A DNA stretch of 9,312 nt from CAYZPE01 sp964626625 (GCA_964626625.1 CAZVFV010000030.1:1-9312), one strand, 5' to 3'; shown: positions 1 to 6,532, counted from the first letter of the stretch. Translations and numbers: made by a program. Notes: generated by a model from the sequence alone, not told the origin.

Positions 1-495
1 TATTTCTTCGACGTCTTCGGCTTTGTCAGTAAAAAGAACTCCGTCTAAGTGATCTGTTTCATGTTGAAATATTTGAGCCAAGAGTTCAGATCCACCTTTG
101 GTAAATAGCTCACCATGTTCATTGTAAGCTTCTACTGTAGCTCGTTCGGCACGATTAACTTTACCGTACAGCCATCGTATAGAAAGACACCCCTCTTCCA
201 TTTTCTTTTTCTTCTTTGAAAGTTTTATGATTTTTGGATTTATAAAAACTTCATCTGGGTATTCTTTTGTATTTTCTTTCTTAAGAAGGTTTCGTATTCT
301 GCCAGAAATAATAAAAATTCTGAGACTTTTTCCTATTTGAGGAGCAGCGATTGCAACACCATCAAGTTGGCTCTTTAAGGCTTCCTTCATGTCTTTGAGT
401 ACAGACTGTATATTCTCCTTTTGTATCTCTTCTACAGGCACTTTAAGGGCTTTTGCTCGAAGTATAGGGTCTTCTTTTTGAACAATGAGTATCAT
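1..495 (-). CDS. def: Peptide deformylase, C-terminus cut off by the window edge
   Basis: Removes the N-formyl group from the initiator methionine of nascent proteins in the cytoplasm, using a bound divalent metal. I translated the reverse strand from the ATG at 495 and obtained 165 residues in one open frame. All three family motifs are present: motif 1 as GVAIAAPQ (46-53), where the usual second Gly is Ala; motif 2 EGCLS (101-105), whose Cys103 is a metal ligand; and motif 3 QHETDHLDG (144-152), with the HExxH metal ligands His145 and His149 and catalytic Glu146. A lysine-rich stretch lies just before motif 2. Only the C-terminal tail after motif 3 is missing. It lies 36 bp downstream of the priA-like stop, in the same direction. 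There is no Shine-Dalgarno sequence; a promoter ending six bases before the ATG suggests a leaderless message. The identity is secure; activity is inferred from the intact metal site. Confidence 0.95.
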   Translation of the reverse strand, partial: MILIVQKEDPILRAKALKVPVEEIQKENIQSVLKDMKEALKSQLDGVAIAAPQIGKSLRIFIISGRIRNLLKKENTKEYPDEVFINPKIIKLSKKKKKMEEGCLSIRWLYGKVNRAERATVEAYNEHGELFTKGGSELLAQIFQHETDHLDGVLFTDKAEDVEEI

Positions 496-530
496 ACTTA
501 AACTATACTGACCATTACTTGTACTTGCAA
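496..530 (-). promoter_or_regulatory. Predicted promoter of def, predicting a leaderless mRNA
   Basis: On the minus strand a -35 TTGCAA (525-530) is followed, after exactly 17 bases, by a -10 TATAGT (502-507). Six bases separate the -10 from the ATG, so the expected +1 is the A of the start codon at 495. The promoter lies in the gap after the priA-like stop codon. This is a consensus match only; def may also be read by read-through from upstream. Confidence 0.45.
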
Positions 531-531
531 C

Positions 532-2436
532 TTACAAAATATTTTCAGGGTTTATTCGAATTGTGAAGTTTGGAGGCAAGCTTTTTATTGTTTCAACCAC
601 TGATACATCTGGCCATTTATCTTTCGGAATACGTATGAGTAGGTGAGTAAGAGGTTTTCCTTTTGCATCAGAAAAAATAGAAGTGAATATGTCGCTTTCG
701 TATTGAGGAATTTGTTCTTTGAGAGAGGAGAGTTCCGTCTGGTTTTTCTCTTTGTCTCCTCCGAGGCTAATTTTTATAAAAACTGAAAAAGGAGGATAGC
801 CCCATTTTTTTCTTTCAGTAATTTCTTCGCGATAAAAGTCGCTAAAATTACCTGATGAAATGTAGGAAAAAATTTGATGTTCTGGAAGTCTCGTCTGCAC
901 AAGTAAAAAGTTTTCAGTGAGGGAAGAAAGTTTTCCGAGTGTATTTAAAACTTTTTCGTGAATCCTGAAATCAGGCATACCAAATACTGCATCAAGACTT
1001 ATTACAAGAGTGTGCTCGAATTGAGCATGAAGATAGTTTAGGGCAAGTTCCGTCCCCAGAAGGATGCTTCCCGGTTTTTCATAAAAAGTATGTAATGCAG
1101 TCAGTATTTTCTTTCTTGTTGTGGTTGTTTCGCTATCTATTCGAACAATACGTCCTTGAGGAAAAGCTTCTTTGAGTTCCTTGTAAACCTTTTCAATACC
1201 AAAACCATATACCTTCAAATTCCAATTGTCGCATCGTACACATCTTTCTCCTGCATCACGCGCTGTGCCACATTTGTGACACACAAATTTATTGCCCATA
1301 CTATTTTCGTGTAATGCAACCGGAGCGTTGCAGTTTTTACACATAGATTGCATGCCACAATCTGAGCAGTACACCGAGGTTGCTAAGCCTTTTCTATTAC
1401 ATAAAATAAAAATACGATTATTATTTTCACGTGAATGTTTAATAAGGGCAAGTGCTTCGTGTGAAAGAGCATTTTTCTGTAACTCTTTTGCTTTTTCATC
1501 ATCTTTTTTTTCTAAAGGAATTTTTCTATCAATAAGTACAAAGTCTGCTTTTCTGATATTTCTCAATTTAACAGGAGAAATTTCAGTTATTTCTCCTTGA
1601 TTATATCTCCACATTGTTTCAATACTTGAAAGGGAATCTCCAAAGAGTATTCGTGACCCGCTCGCTTCGGCAATTTCTTCAGCAACTTTTCTAATATCTA
1701 AAAAAGGTCTTCGGAGTGTTTTGTAAAAAGGTGAATTTTCTTTTTCAATAACGATAATTCCTATGTCTTTTCTTGGTATAGAAAGAAATTGTCCTGTTGC
1801 GATAATAAGGACCGGGTGTTTTTGGTCTATAATACTGTTCCATAAAGTTAAGGTTTTTTCTTTTGAAAGAAAACTTCCAAGGACATATGAATAAGTTTCA
1901 ACCCCTTTTGTTAATTCTTCACCAAGATAGAGAGCGTCTTCAATAGTTGGACTACAAATAAAAACTGATGACTTTTTTGCAAATTCTTCTCGAATCAGAG
2001 ATCTGTATGTACTCAATCTGCTTTCATCATCTGTTTGGAGAAGTAGTTTTTCTGAAGACCCTTTGCGTGTCGCAGATTCTTCAAAAAGAGCAGTTTTCTC
2101 AAGTGATTTTAAAATATGTTGAGGTATGAGGCTTTCGAGAATGATACCAGCTGTGGTGGCATAATACTCCGTGAGTTTAAAGACAGCTTTAAGAAGTGCA
2201 CTTGATACGCATTGGCGGGTCGAGATTTTCTCTATTTTTTTTAAAGCAAACCCCGCTTGTCTAATTTCTGTTTTGAGTTGTGAAGCATTTTGACTTGAAA
2301 GTACAAGTGCATAAATACTTCTACTTCGTAACGGAACCTTAACAAGAGATCCTGGTTTAATATCTTGGGACGTAAAATAAGACAGATAGTCTTTTCCGAT
2401 CCCTTTAGCTATAGGTATGGCAGTGATTATATTCAT
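532..2436 (-). CDS. priA: PriA-like replication restart protein (primosomal protein N') with degenerate helicase motifs
   Basis: A 634-residue homologue of PriA, which in model bacteria recognises stalled forks and reloads the replicative helicase. The zinc-binding insert is complete: four CxxC pairs at Cys357/360, 366/369, 386/389 and 399/402. The preceding LCNRKG (345-350) matches helicase motif IV, and the region after the fingers and the C-terminus (about 536-555, ERKKWGYPPF) is PriA-like. The ATPase core is ruined. Where E. coli has GVTGSGKTE there is a DDESR stretch (131-140); DEEH is replaced by EKEN (231-234); the motif V and VI regions (460-505) lack the KGHDF-like and QxxGRxGR signatures. 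I infer a structural DNA- or primosome-binding protein without helicase activity, as is accepted for actinobacterial PriA. The length is slightly below the usual 700 or so. It starts 15 bp after the PEGA-like gene; a GAGG lies only two bases before the ATG, too close for a normal Shine-Dalgarno. Confidence 0.88.
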   Translation of the reverse strand: MNIITAIPIAKGIGKDYLSYFTSQDIKPGSLVKVPLRSRSIYALVLSSQNASQLKTEIRQAGFALKKIEKISTRQCVSSALLKAVFKLTEYYATTAGIILESLIPQHILKSLEKTALFEESATRKGSSEKLLLQTDDESRLSTYRSLIREEFAKKSSVFICSPTIEDALYLGEELTKGVETYSYVLGSFLSKEKTLTLWNSIIDQKHPVLIIATGQFLSIPRKDIGIIVIEKENSPFYKTLRRPFLDIRKVAEEIAEASGSRILFGDSLSSIETMWRYNQGEITEISPVKLRNIRKADFVLIDRKIPLEKKDDEKAKELQKNALSHEALALIKHSRENNNRIFILCNRKGLATSVYCSDCGMQSMCKNCNAPVALHENSMGNKFVCHKCGTARDAGERCVRCDNWNLKVYGFGIEKVYKELKEAFPQGRIVRIDSETTTTRKKILTALHTFYEKPGSILLGTELALNYLHAQFEHTLVISLDAVFGMPDFRIHEKVLNTLGKLSSLTENFLLVQTRLPEHQIFSYISSGNFSDFYREEITERKKWGYPPFSVFIKISLGGDKEKNQTELSSLKEQIPQYESDIFTSIFSDAKGKPLTHLLIRIPKDKWPDVSVVETIKSLPPNFTIRINPENIL

Positions 2437-2451
2437 TGCCTCATATTTTGT

Positions 2452-3198
2452 TTAAAACGCTAGTTGTGCAAGTTGATCTCCATCAAGTATATAGAATGTT
2501 TGAGGGTCTTGTTGACTGAAGTGTGGTCGTGTTCCAGTAAAGATAGGTTGAAAGTTTTTTATTCCACGTGGATCCATTTCTATTGCAAATACCCCGTTTC
2601 CAGATGCAAAGATAAGAAGGTCCTCACGGTCTTTATAGAAATCAAGATTTTCTATTGCCCCAGCACCTTTAAATACTTCAAGTATTGGATCACATGGATC
2701 TTTTATACAGAAGTATTCAGGAGCATTTTTTATGTCTCCAGTCCAATTTGCAAAAATAGCACTTCCTGTTGCCCATATTTCAACATTACCTTCGTTGCTT
2801 TTCTTGCGGCTTTCACTTATAGGTAGGGTACTTTTTTGTACAAGAGATTTTATTTTTTCATATTCAGGATCTGCACCAGTGATAATTTCTCCAGAAGGAT
2901 TACTTGAGAGCATGAAAGGAGAAAGGTTAATAGTTTTACCTTTTTCTACAATAATATCTTTTGCCCAAGGAAAATGGCTTTCACTTGAGGTGAGGATGTT
3001 ATGTGTGCCAGTTTCTATTCTAATAGTGAGACTTTCTTCTTTGTCGAGAGTTCTGTAGCTTACTCCATCAAGATAGACTACGGTGTTATCAATGGGTGAA
3101 GTGATAACAATACTGCCTTTTGAGCCTAATAGAGAGTATCCAGCGAGACCGAGGGCGACAATAACTGCGACCCAGAATATACGTTTTGTTGTTTGCAT
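2452..3198 (-). CDS. Membrane-anchored PEGA-like protein of unknown function
   Basis: A 248-residue protein with a short basic start (KR at 5-6) and one hydrophobic segment at about 8-25, probably an uncleaved signal anchor that puts the rest outside the cytoplasm. Residues 28-95 (GSIVITSPIDNTVVYLDG, then a strand-rich stretch ending in LSPFML) resemble the PEGA domain, a small beta domain of surface proteins that typically has IxSxPxGAxVYLDG near its start. From about 100 the chain carries strand-rich repeats (EIWATGSAIFANW, LLIFASGNGVFAIEM, TFYILDGDQLAQLAF) that could be blades of a partial beta-propeller. Two cysteines close together (CIKDPC) might form a disulphide. The function is unknown; an envelope role is inferred from topology and from the neighbouring murA. 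It lies 210 bp after the HTH-murA stop and 15 bp before the priA-like gene, so at least the latter pair is probably co-transcribed. No ribosome-binding site is visible before the ATG. Confidence 0.75.
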   Translation of the reverse strand: MQTTKRIFWVAVIVALGLAGYSLLGSKGSIVITSPIDNTVVYLDGVSYRTLDKEESLTIRIETGTHNILTSSESHFPWAKDIIVEKGKTINLSPFMLSSNPSGEIITGADPEYEKIKSLVQKSTLPISESRKKSNEGNVEIWATGSAIFANWTGDIKNAPEYFCIKDPCDPILEVFKGAGAIENLDFYKDREDLLIFASGNGVFAIEMDPRGIKNFQPIFTGTRPHFSQQDPQTFYILDGDQLAQLAF

Positions 3199-3235
3199 AT
3201 AGTGTATAGTTGCAAAAAAGTGTTAAAAACTCAAC

Positions 3236-3345
3236 TTGACCCCGTTATATAAGTATTGTTTTAATTGTTATTGTGTATACTCTGTCGCTAGCATCAGATT
3301 TTTGTAGCTCGACTTGAATTCATTATCTAACGGGGCAGGCTCCTT
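3236..3345. repeat. Long-range inverted repeat between the PEGA gene and HTH-murA
   Basis: CCCCGTTATATAA (3240-3252) is mirrored by TTATCTAACGGGG (3323-3335), 12 of 13 positions complementary, around a 70-base interior. Inside is a smaller bulged hairpin: GTCG plus AGC (3284-3287, 3290-3292) against GCT plus CGAC (3307-3313). The outer flanks are TTGA on the left and CAGGCTCC on the right. No U-tract follows on either strand, so it is not an ordinary terminator. It may be a REP/BIME-like palindromic element or a folded mRNA segment between the two genes. The rest of the gap (3353-3408) holds only a weak AATCCT/AGGATT pair (3368-3373, 3393-3398). Confidence 0.5.
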
Positions 3346-3408
3346 TAAGAAATAAACGATCGTATGCAATCCTGGTGAAGTTTGAGCTCGCTAGGATTCT
3401 AGAAAAAT

Positions 3409-4923
3409 TTACTCCTGAATCATTTCTATATGTGCTCCAATAGCATTGAGTCTTGTGACGAGATCTTCGTATCCACGATTGATACTGTACACATTGCGGA
3501 GTTTTGAAACGCCCTCTGCGCCAAGCATGCCAACGAGAAGGATTGCAGCAGGACGAAGAGCTGGTGGGCAAATAACTTCTCCAACCTTTAATTTTGTAGG
3601 GCCGTTTACATAAAATCGGTGAGGATCGGCAAGAATAGTATCTGCACCAAGTTTATCAAGGTCTTTATAATAAATTGCTCGTTTTTCATAAACCCAGTCA
3701 TGAATAAAAGTTTGACCTTGCGCTTGCGTTGCGATAACAGCAAAGAAGGGTAAGTTATCTATGTTAAGTCCTGGATATGGGCGACATTCTATTTTTTCTT
3801 CAAGAGCAGTCAGCTTAGAAGGGAATGTTTTTATATCAACAAGATTTGTTTCTCCATTGAGAGCTTTGTACTTTTTAAGTATTGTGTATTTGAATCCCAT
3901 TTTTTCTAACTTCAGAAGTTCAATTTCAAGAAAGTCTATCGGACAGCGTTTGATGGTGATTGATGATTTTGTGAGAATAGCAGTAGCCAAAAGAAACATG
4001 GATTCAATAGGATCTTCACTTAAGAAATATGTTACTGGTTTGTTTATTTCTGAAATGCCTTTGACTGTAAGTGTTGTGGTACCAATACCTTGTATTTCAA
4101 CTCCAAGTTTTTGCAAGAAGAAACACATGTCTTGAACTTGATAATTTGCTGAAGCAAATTTAATCACGGTTGTTCCAGGAATAAGTGCAGAGGCCATGAG
4201 AGCATTTTCAGTCACTGTGTCCCCAGATTCATAGAGTACTATTTCCGCTGGATTTAGTTTTGAGTGTGTGATTTTGTATTGTTTTGAAAGAGTCTCTATG
4301 TTGATGCCAAGTTTTTCAAGAGCAAAAAAATGTGGACGAACGGTACGTGATCCTAATTTACATCCACCAGCTTGAGGAAGGCTAAATTGTTTTGAGTAGT
4401 GAATAAGTGGCCCGATGAGCATGATGATGCTTCGGGTCTTCATAGCTGATTCAGAATCAAGTGATTTAATATGTATTTCTTTAGGTTCTATTTCAATATC
4501 ATTTTGAACCCACTTCACACTAACTCCAATACTTTGTAGAACTTCAATAATACGAGCAACCTCTTCAATGCGAGGCATGTTTTTGAGAGTTGTCTTACCT
4601 TTATTTAAAAGGGAAGCACAAAGGAGTGCTACAGCAGCATTTTTGGATGTTTTGGTTTCAATTGAACCTGAAAGTTTTCGTCCGCCGGTTATTTTAAAAT
4701 TGAGTGATTTATTACCAAGTTGAACTACTTCACGTTGTAATGCACCACTTATTTTTGCAAGCATTTCAGTAGAGATGTTTTGTTCACCTTTTTCAATACG
4801 GGCAATGGCACTTTGAGTTGTTCCAATTTTTCCTGCAAGGTCACTTTGAGTAAGTCCACGTTCTTCACGAAGCTCACTTATAAATTTACCTATTTGTAAT
4901 AAGGTCGTATTGATATTTTTCAT
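3409..4923 (-). CDS. murA: UDP-N-acetylglucosamine 1-carboxyvinyltransferase (MurA) with an N-terminal XRE-type HTH domain
   Basis: Catalyses the first committed step of peptidoglycan synthesis, transfer of enolpyruvate from PEP to UDP-GlcNAc in the cytoplasm. Residues 12-70 form a complete XRE/HTH_3 DNA-binding domain (ISELREERGLTQSDLAGKIG, TTQSAIARIEKGEQNIS), then about 73-504 is a full MurA of normal length. Family residues are kept: Lys94-Asn95 (E. coli K22-N23), Arg164 (R91), catalytic Cys188 in AGGCKLGSR (C115), Arg193 (R120), Asp389 in NIDN (D305), Arg457 in ALRPAA (R397), and the INRGYEDL tail (481-488). The loop after the cysteine reads TVRPH rather than PVDLH, so the protein is divergent. 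Cys188 predicts fosfomycin sensitivity in principle. The DNA-binding domain and an 18-bp palindrome over its own promoter suggest autoregulation. The start at 4923 is the first ATG after that promoter and gives an intact HTH; there is no Shine-Dalgarno. It could be a second, specialised MurA paralogue. Confidence 0.93.
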   Translation of the reverse strand: MKNINTTLLQIGKFISELREERGLTQSDLAGKIGTTQSAIARIEKGEQNISTEMLAKISGALQREVVQLGNKSLNFKITGGRKLSGSIETKTSKNAAVALLCASLLNKGKTTLKNMPRIEEVARIIEVLQSIGVSVKWVQNDIEIEPKEIHIKSLDSESAMKTRSIIMLIGPLIHYSKQFSLPQAGGCKLGSRTVRPHFFALEKLGINIETLSKQYKITHSKLNPAEIVLYESGDTVTENALMASALIPGTTVIKFASANYQVQDMCFFLQKLGVEIQGIGTTTLTVKGISEINKPVTYFLSEDPIESMFLLATAILTKSSITIKRCPIDFLEIELLKLEKMGFKYTILKKYKALNGETNLVDIKTFPSKLTALEEKIECRPYPGLNIDNLPFFAVIATQAQGQTFIHDWVYEKRAIYYKDLDKLGADTILADPHRFYVNGPTKLKVGEVICPPALRPAAILLVGMLGAEGVSKLRNVYSINRGYEDLVTRLNAIGAHIEMIQE

Positions 4924-4936
4924 ATGTTTTTTATTT

Positions 4937-4971
4937 CAAAAAAGTATAGCATATATGCTATATCATCTCAA
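4937..4971 (-). promoter_or_regulatory. Predicted promoter of HTH-murA
   Basis: On the minus strand a -35 TTGAGA (4966-4971, one mismatch to TTGACA) and a -10 TATACT (4943-4948, one mismatch to TATAAT) are separated by exactly 17 bases. Transcription should begin near 4936-4937, giving an A-rich leader of about 13 nt with no Shine-Dalgarno sequence. This is one of the best sigma-70-type matches in the window. Confidence 0.65.
4945..4962. promoter_or_regulatory. 18-bp perfect palindrome, candidate operator of HTH-murA
   Basis: TATAGCATATATGCTATA reads identically on both strands. It fills the spacer between the -35 and -10 elements of the murA promoter and covers the first four bases of the -10, 22 bp upstream of the ATG. 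A dimeric XRE-type repressor bound here would block RNA polymerase. The HTH domain of the adjacent MurA is the obvious candidate ligand; this is inferred from position and symmetry, not shown. Confidence 0.6.
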
Positions 4972-5018
4972 AGAGCAAAGTATGAAGCATGAGATCTGTA
5001 GTGTGGAATATAACCCAA

Positions 5019-5047
5019 GTTTATCAGACACCAGATGTCTGATAAAC
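5019..5047. repeat. Perfect 12-bp inverted repeat with a 5-base loop
   Basis: GTTTATCAGACA (5019-5030) and TGTCTGATAAAC (5036-5047) are exact reverse complements around CCAGA. It lies in the divergent intergenic region between HTH-murA and the small rightward unit, upstream of both promoters. Neither strand has a following U-tract, so it is not a typical intrinsic terminator. It could be a regulator site, a dispersed repeat or a remnant of a mobile element. Confidence 0.6.
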
Positions 5048-5085
5048 CCGAACTTATTAAATATCTAGTTTTTTAAAAAAATATA

Positions 5086-5115
5086 TTGACAGTATGAGAT
5101 GTAATGGTGGATTAT
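5086..5115 (+). promoter_or_regulatory. Predicted promoter of the small ORF unit
   Basis: A perfect -35 TTGACA (5086-5091) precedes a weaker -10 GATTAT (5110-5115, four of six matches) with an 18-base spacer. The A/T-rich run just upstream (5069-5085) could act as an UP element. Transcription from about 5122 would place the AGAGG motif and the ATG at 5161 in a leader of roughly 40 nt. Confidence 0.4.
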
Positions 5116-5160
5116 CTTTGGATTACACTAGTTCACAACATAACAAAAGAGGCTGTCATA

Positions 5161-5430
5161 ATGTTATGCGACGAAGTTCATGCCAAAGTCAGACCAGTTG
5201 CAATCGATGTTCTTGGCTATCTTGAAGAGGATTATGATGAAAAGGAAGAGACCTCTTCTTTAAGGAAACTGGAGGGGGTTACTTTAATACGTAAACTCGA
5301 AGAATGTTTCGAAGTTTCTATATTTGATAACCTCAGGTGGTGGGAGAGGTGTGTCAAAACCTTTTTGACATTCCAGATTTCATTATGGTGTTGCTCCGCT
5401 CGAAGGAGCTTCTTGCGACCTGATCTTTGA
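5161..5430 (+). CDS. Small acidic protein of unknown function, possibly frameshifted
   Basis: I do not recognise this gene. The frame opens at an upstream ATG (5104), but the ATG at 5161 is preferred because GAGG sits eight bases before it, one of the few good Shine-Dalgarno sequences here. As read it is 89 residues: an acidic N-terminal half (EEDYDEKEE at 21-30, LIRKLEECFEVSIFD at 42-56) and a strange tail rich in Trp, Cys and Arg. From about 5332 the -1 frame is open to a TGA at 5421-5423 and reads more like protein (VVGEVCQNLFDIP, then FIMVLLRSKELLAT). One extra C at 5331-5332 would join the halves into 87 residues, so a one-base deletion, a sequencing error or recoding is possible. The LIRKLEECFEVSI stretch faintly recalls an acyl-carrier-type helix, but no DSL serine is present, so I assign no function. 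Promoter and terminator frame it as its own unit. Confidence 0.45.
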   Translation: MLCDEVHAKVRPVAIDVLGYLEEDYDEKEETSSLRKLEGVTLIRKLEECFEVSIFDNLRWWERCVKTFLTFQISLWCCSARRSFLRPDL

Positions 5431-5448
5431 AGCGAGGTTTCGTAAAGT

Positions 5449-5477
5449 AAAAAGGAAGGTTTAACCTTCCTTTTTTT
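5449..5477 (+). terminator. Intrinsic terminator after the small ORF
   Basis: A 12-bp perfect stem, AAAAAGGAAGGT (5449-5460) and ACCTTCCTTTTT (5464-5475), with loop TTA, followed by two more T residues. The T-run at the 3' side makes it a strong rightward terminator; the A-run on the 5' side means it may also work leftward. It separates the small ORF from mreB, which therefore needs its own promoter. Confidence 0.8.
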
Positions 5478-5478
5478 G

Positions 5479-5507
5479 TTGTAAAACTGACGCTGAAAGC
5501 TTAGTAT
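5479..5507 (+). promoter_or_regulatory. Weak predicted promoter of mreB
   Basis: TTGTAA (5479-5484) and TAGTAT (5502-5507) are spaced by 17 bases, each matching four of six consensus positions. The start would be near 5514, only about four bases before the mreB ATG. An overlapping TATAGA (5505-5510) would put +1 at or next to the ATG. Either way a very short or absent leader is predicted. The case for a promoter rests mainly on the strong terminator just upstream. Confidence 0.35.
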
Positions 5508-5517
5508 AGAAGCATAC

Positions 5518-6531
5518 ATGTCATGGTTTTCTAAAAAACTTGGTATTGATTTAGGTACCGCAAATACACTCGTATTTGTTCCGGGTAAGGGTATTGTGCT
5601 TTGTGAACCATCAGTTGTAGCTGTTTCCGAAGAAGATAATAAAATTCTTGCAATTGGTGTTGAGGCAAAGAAAATGATTGGACGTACTCCTGAACATATT
5701 ATTGCGTATCGTCCAATGAAAGATGGAGTTATAGCTGATTATAGAGTGACAGAGGCAATGCTTAGGTACTTTATTGAAAAGGCGATGGGTAAGTGGAGTT
5801 TTTTTAAGCCTGATGTTCTTATTTCTGTACCAGCTGGAGTTACTTCAACAGAACGTCGAGCAGTTATTGAAGCAGCGGTTAAGGCGGGTGCAAGAAATGC
5901 ATATGTAGTGAAAGAGCCGATTCTTGCTGCGATTGGTGCGGGCATTCCTATTCATGAGGCAGCGGGGCATATGATAGTTGATATTGGTGGAGGGACGACT
6001 GACGTAGCTGTGATTTCTTTGGGAGGAATTGTTGCTTCAAAGTCTGTAAAAGTTGCTGGAAATAAAATAGACGCTGCTATTACTGATTATATAAAGAAGA
6101 CATTTAACTTAGCTATCGGCGACAAAACAGCTGAAGATATAAAAATGAATATAGGGTCTGCTATTCCACTTGAAGAAGAACTTTCAATGACAGTAAAGGG
6201 AAGGGATTATGTCACGGGCCTACCTCGTTCGATTGAACTCAAAACAAATGAAGTCGTTAAATCTATTACAAAAGAACTTCGTGAAATGATTCGAGCAATT
6301 AAAGATGTGCTTCAAGAAACCCCTCCAGAACTTGCATCTGATATTATCGACCGTGGAATTATTATGACAGGAGGTACATCACAATTACGAAACCTTCCCG
6401 AGCTTGTACTTCGTCGTACTGGTGTAAAGGCACAATTAGCTAAAGAGGCTTTTTACTGCGTCGTGAAAGGAACAGGTATTGCCTTAGAGCATCTTGATAC
6501 CTACAAAAAATCTGTTATTTCGAAACGATAA
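5518..6531 (+). CDS. mreB: Rod-shape determining actin homologue MreB
   Basis: An ATP-binding bacterial actin that forms membrane-associated filaments and directs the elongasome of cell-wall synthesis. The 337 residues match the usual length. Visible actin-fold motifs are phosphate 1 DLGTANT (11-17), the VPAGVTSTERRAV region (104-116), KEPILAAIGAGIP (132-144), phosphate 2 DIGGGTTDVAV (155-165) and the adenosine motif IIMTGGTSQLRNL (281-293). The short N-terminal MSWFSKK could be a membrane-contacting tail. The ATG at 5518 is chosen because it places DLGTANT at the normal distance from the start; there is no Shine-Dalgarno. The stop is followed after one base by the holB-like start, so the two are almost certainly co-transcribed. 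No mreC, mreD or rodA is adjacent. Together with murA it indicates that a rod-type peptidoglycan machinery is present. Confidence 0.97.
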   Translation: MSWFSKKLGIDLGTANTLVFVPGKGIVLCEPSVVAVSEEDNKILAIGVEAKKMIGRTPEHIIAYRPMKDGVIADYRVTEAMLRYFIEKAMGKWSFFKPDVLISVPAGVTSTERRAVIEAAVKAGARNAYVVKEPILAAIGAGIPIHEAAGHMIVDIGGGTTDVAVISLGGIVASKSVKVAGNKIDAAITDYIKKTFNLAIGDKTAEDIKMNIGSAIPLEEELSMTVKGRDYVTGLPRSIELKTNEVVKSITKELREMIRAIKDVLQETPPELASDIIDRGIIMTGGTSQLRNLPELVLRRTGVKAQLAKEAFYCVVKGTGIALEHLDTYKKSVISKR

Positions 6532-6532
6532 C

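Noticed and set aside
1292..1600. Rightward frame of 102 codons
   Set aside because: Lies entirely antisense to the priA-like gene over its zinc-finger region; no promoter or ribosome-binding site, and the product looks unlike protein.
2464..3058. Two rightward frames opposite the PEGA-like gene
   Set aside because: They overlap each other and are antisense to a frame with a signal anchor and a domain match; Cys/Ser/Phe-rich products typical of shadows.
3256..3281. Possible rightward promoter with TATACT at 3276-3281
   Set aside because: No -35 at an acceptable spacing (TTGTTT is only 14 bases away), and nothing rightward to transcribe except antisense to murA.
3323..3571. Leftward 82-codon frame overlapping the 3' end of murA
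   Set aside because: Out-of-frame shadow of the conserved MurA C-terminus that ends in the inverted repeat; composition (SSSSCCNPSRW) is not protein-like.
4921..5120. CRISPR array or direct-repeat array in the intergenic region
   Set aside because: Only two single palindromes of different sequence are present; no regularly spaced direct repeats and no cas genes.
5104..5160. Start of the small ORF at the upstream ATG (5104)
   Set aside because: It lies between the predicted -35 and -10, so it would be upstream of the transcription start, and has no ribosome-binding site; the ATG at 5161 has GAGG eight bases before it.
5232..5519. Leftward 95-codon frame opposite the small ORF
   Set aside because: Antisense to the ORF with promoter and Shine-Dalgarno, and it would be transcribed through the 5449-5477 hairpin; no start signals.
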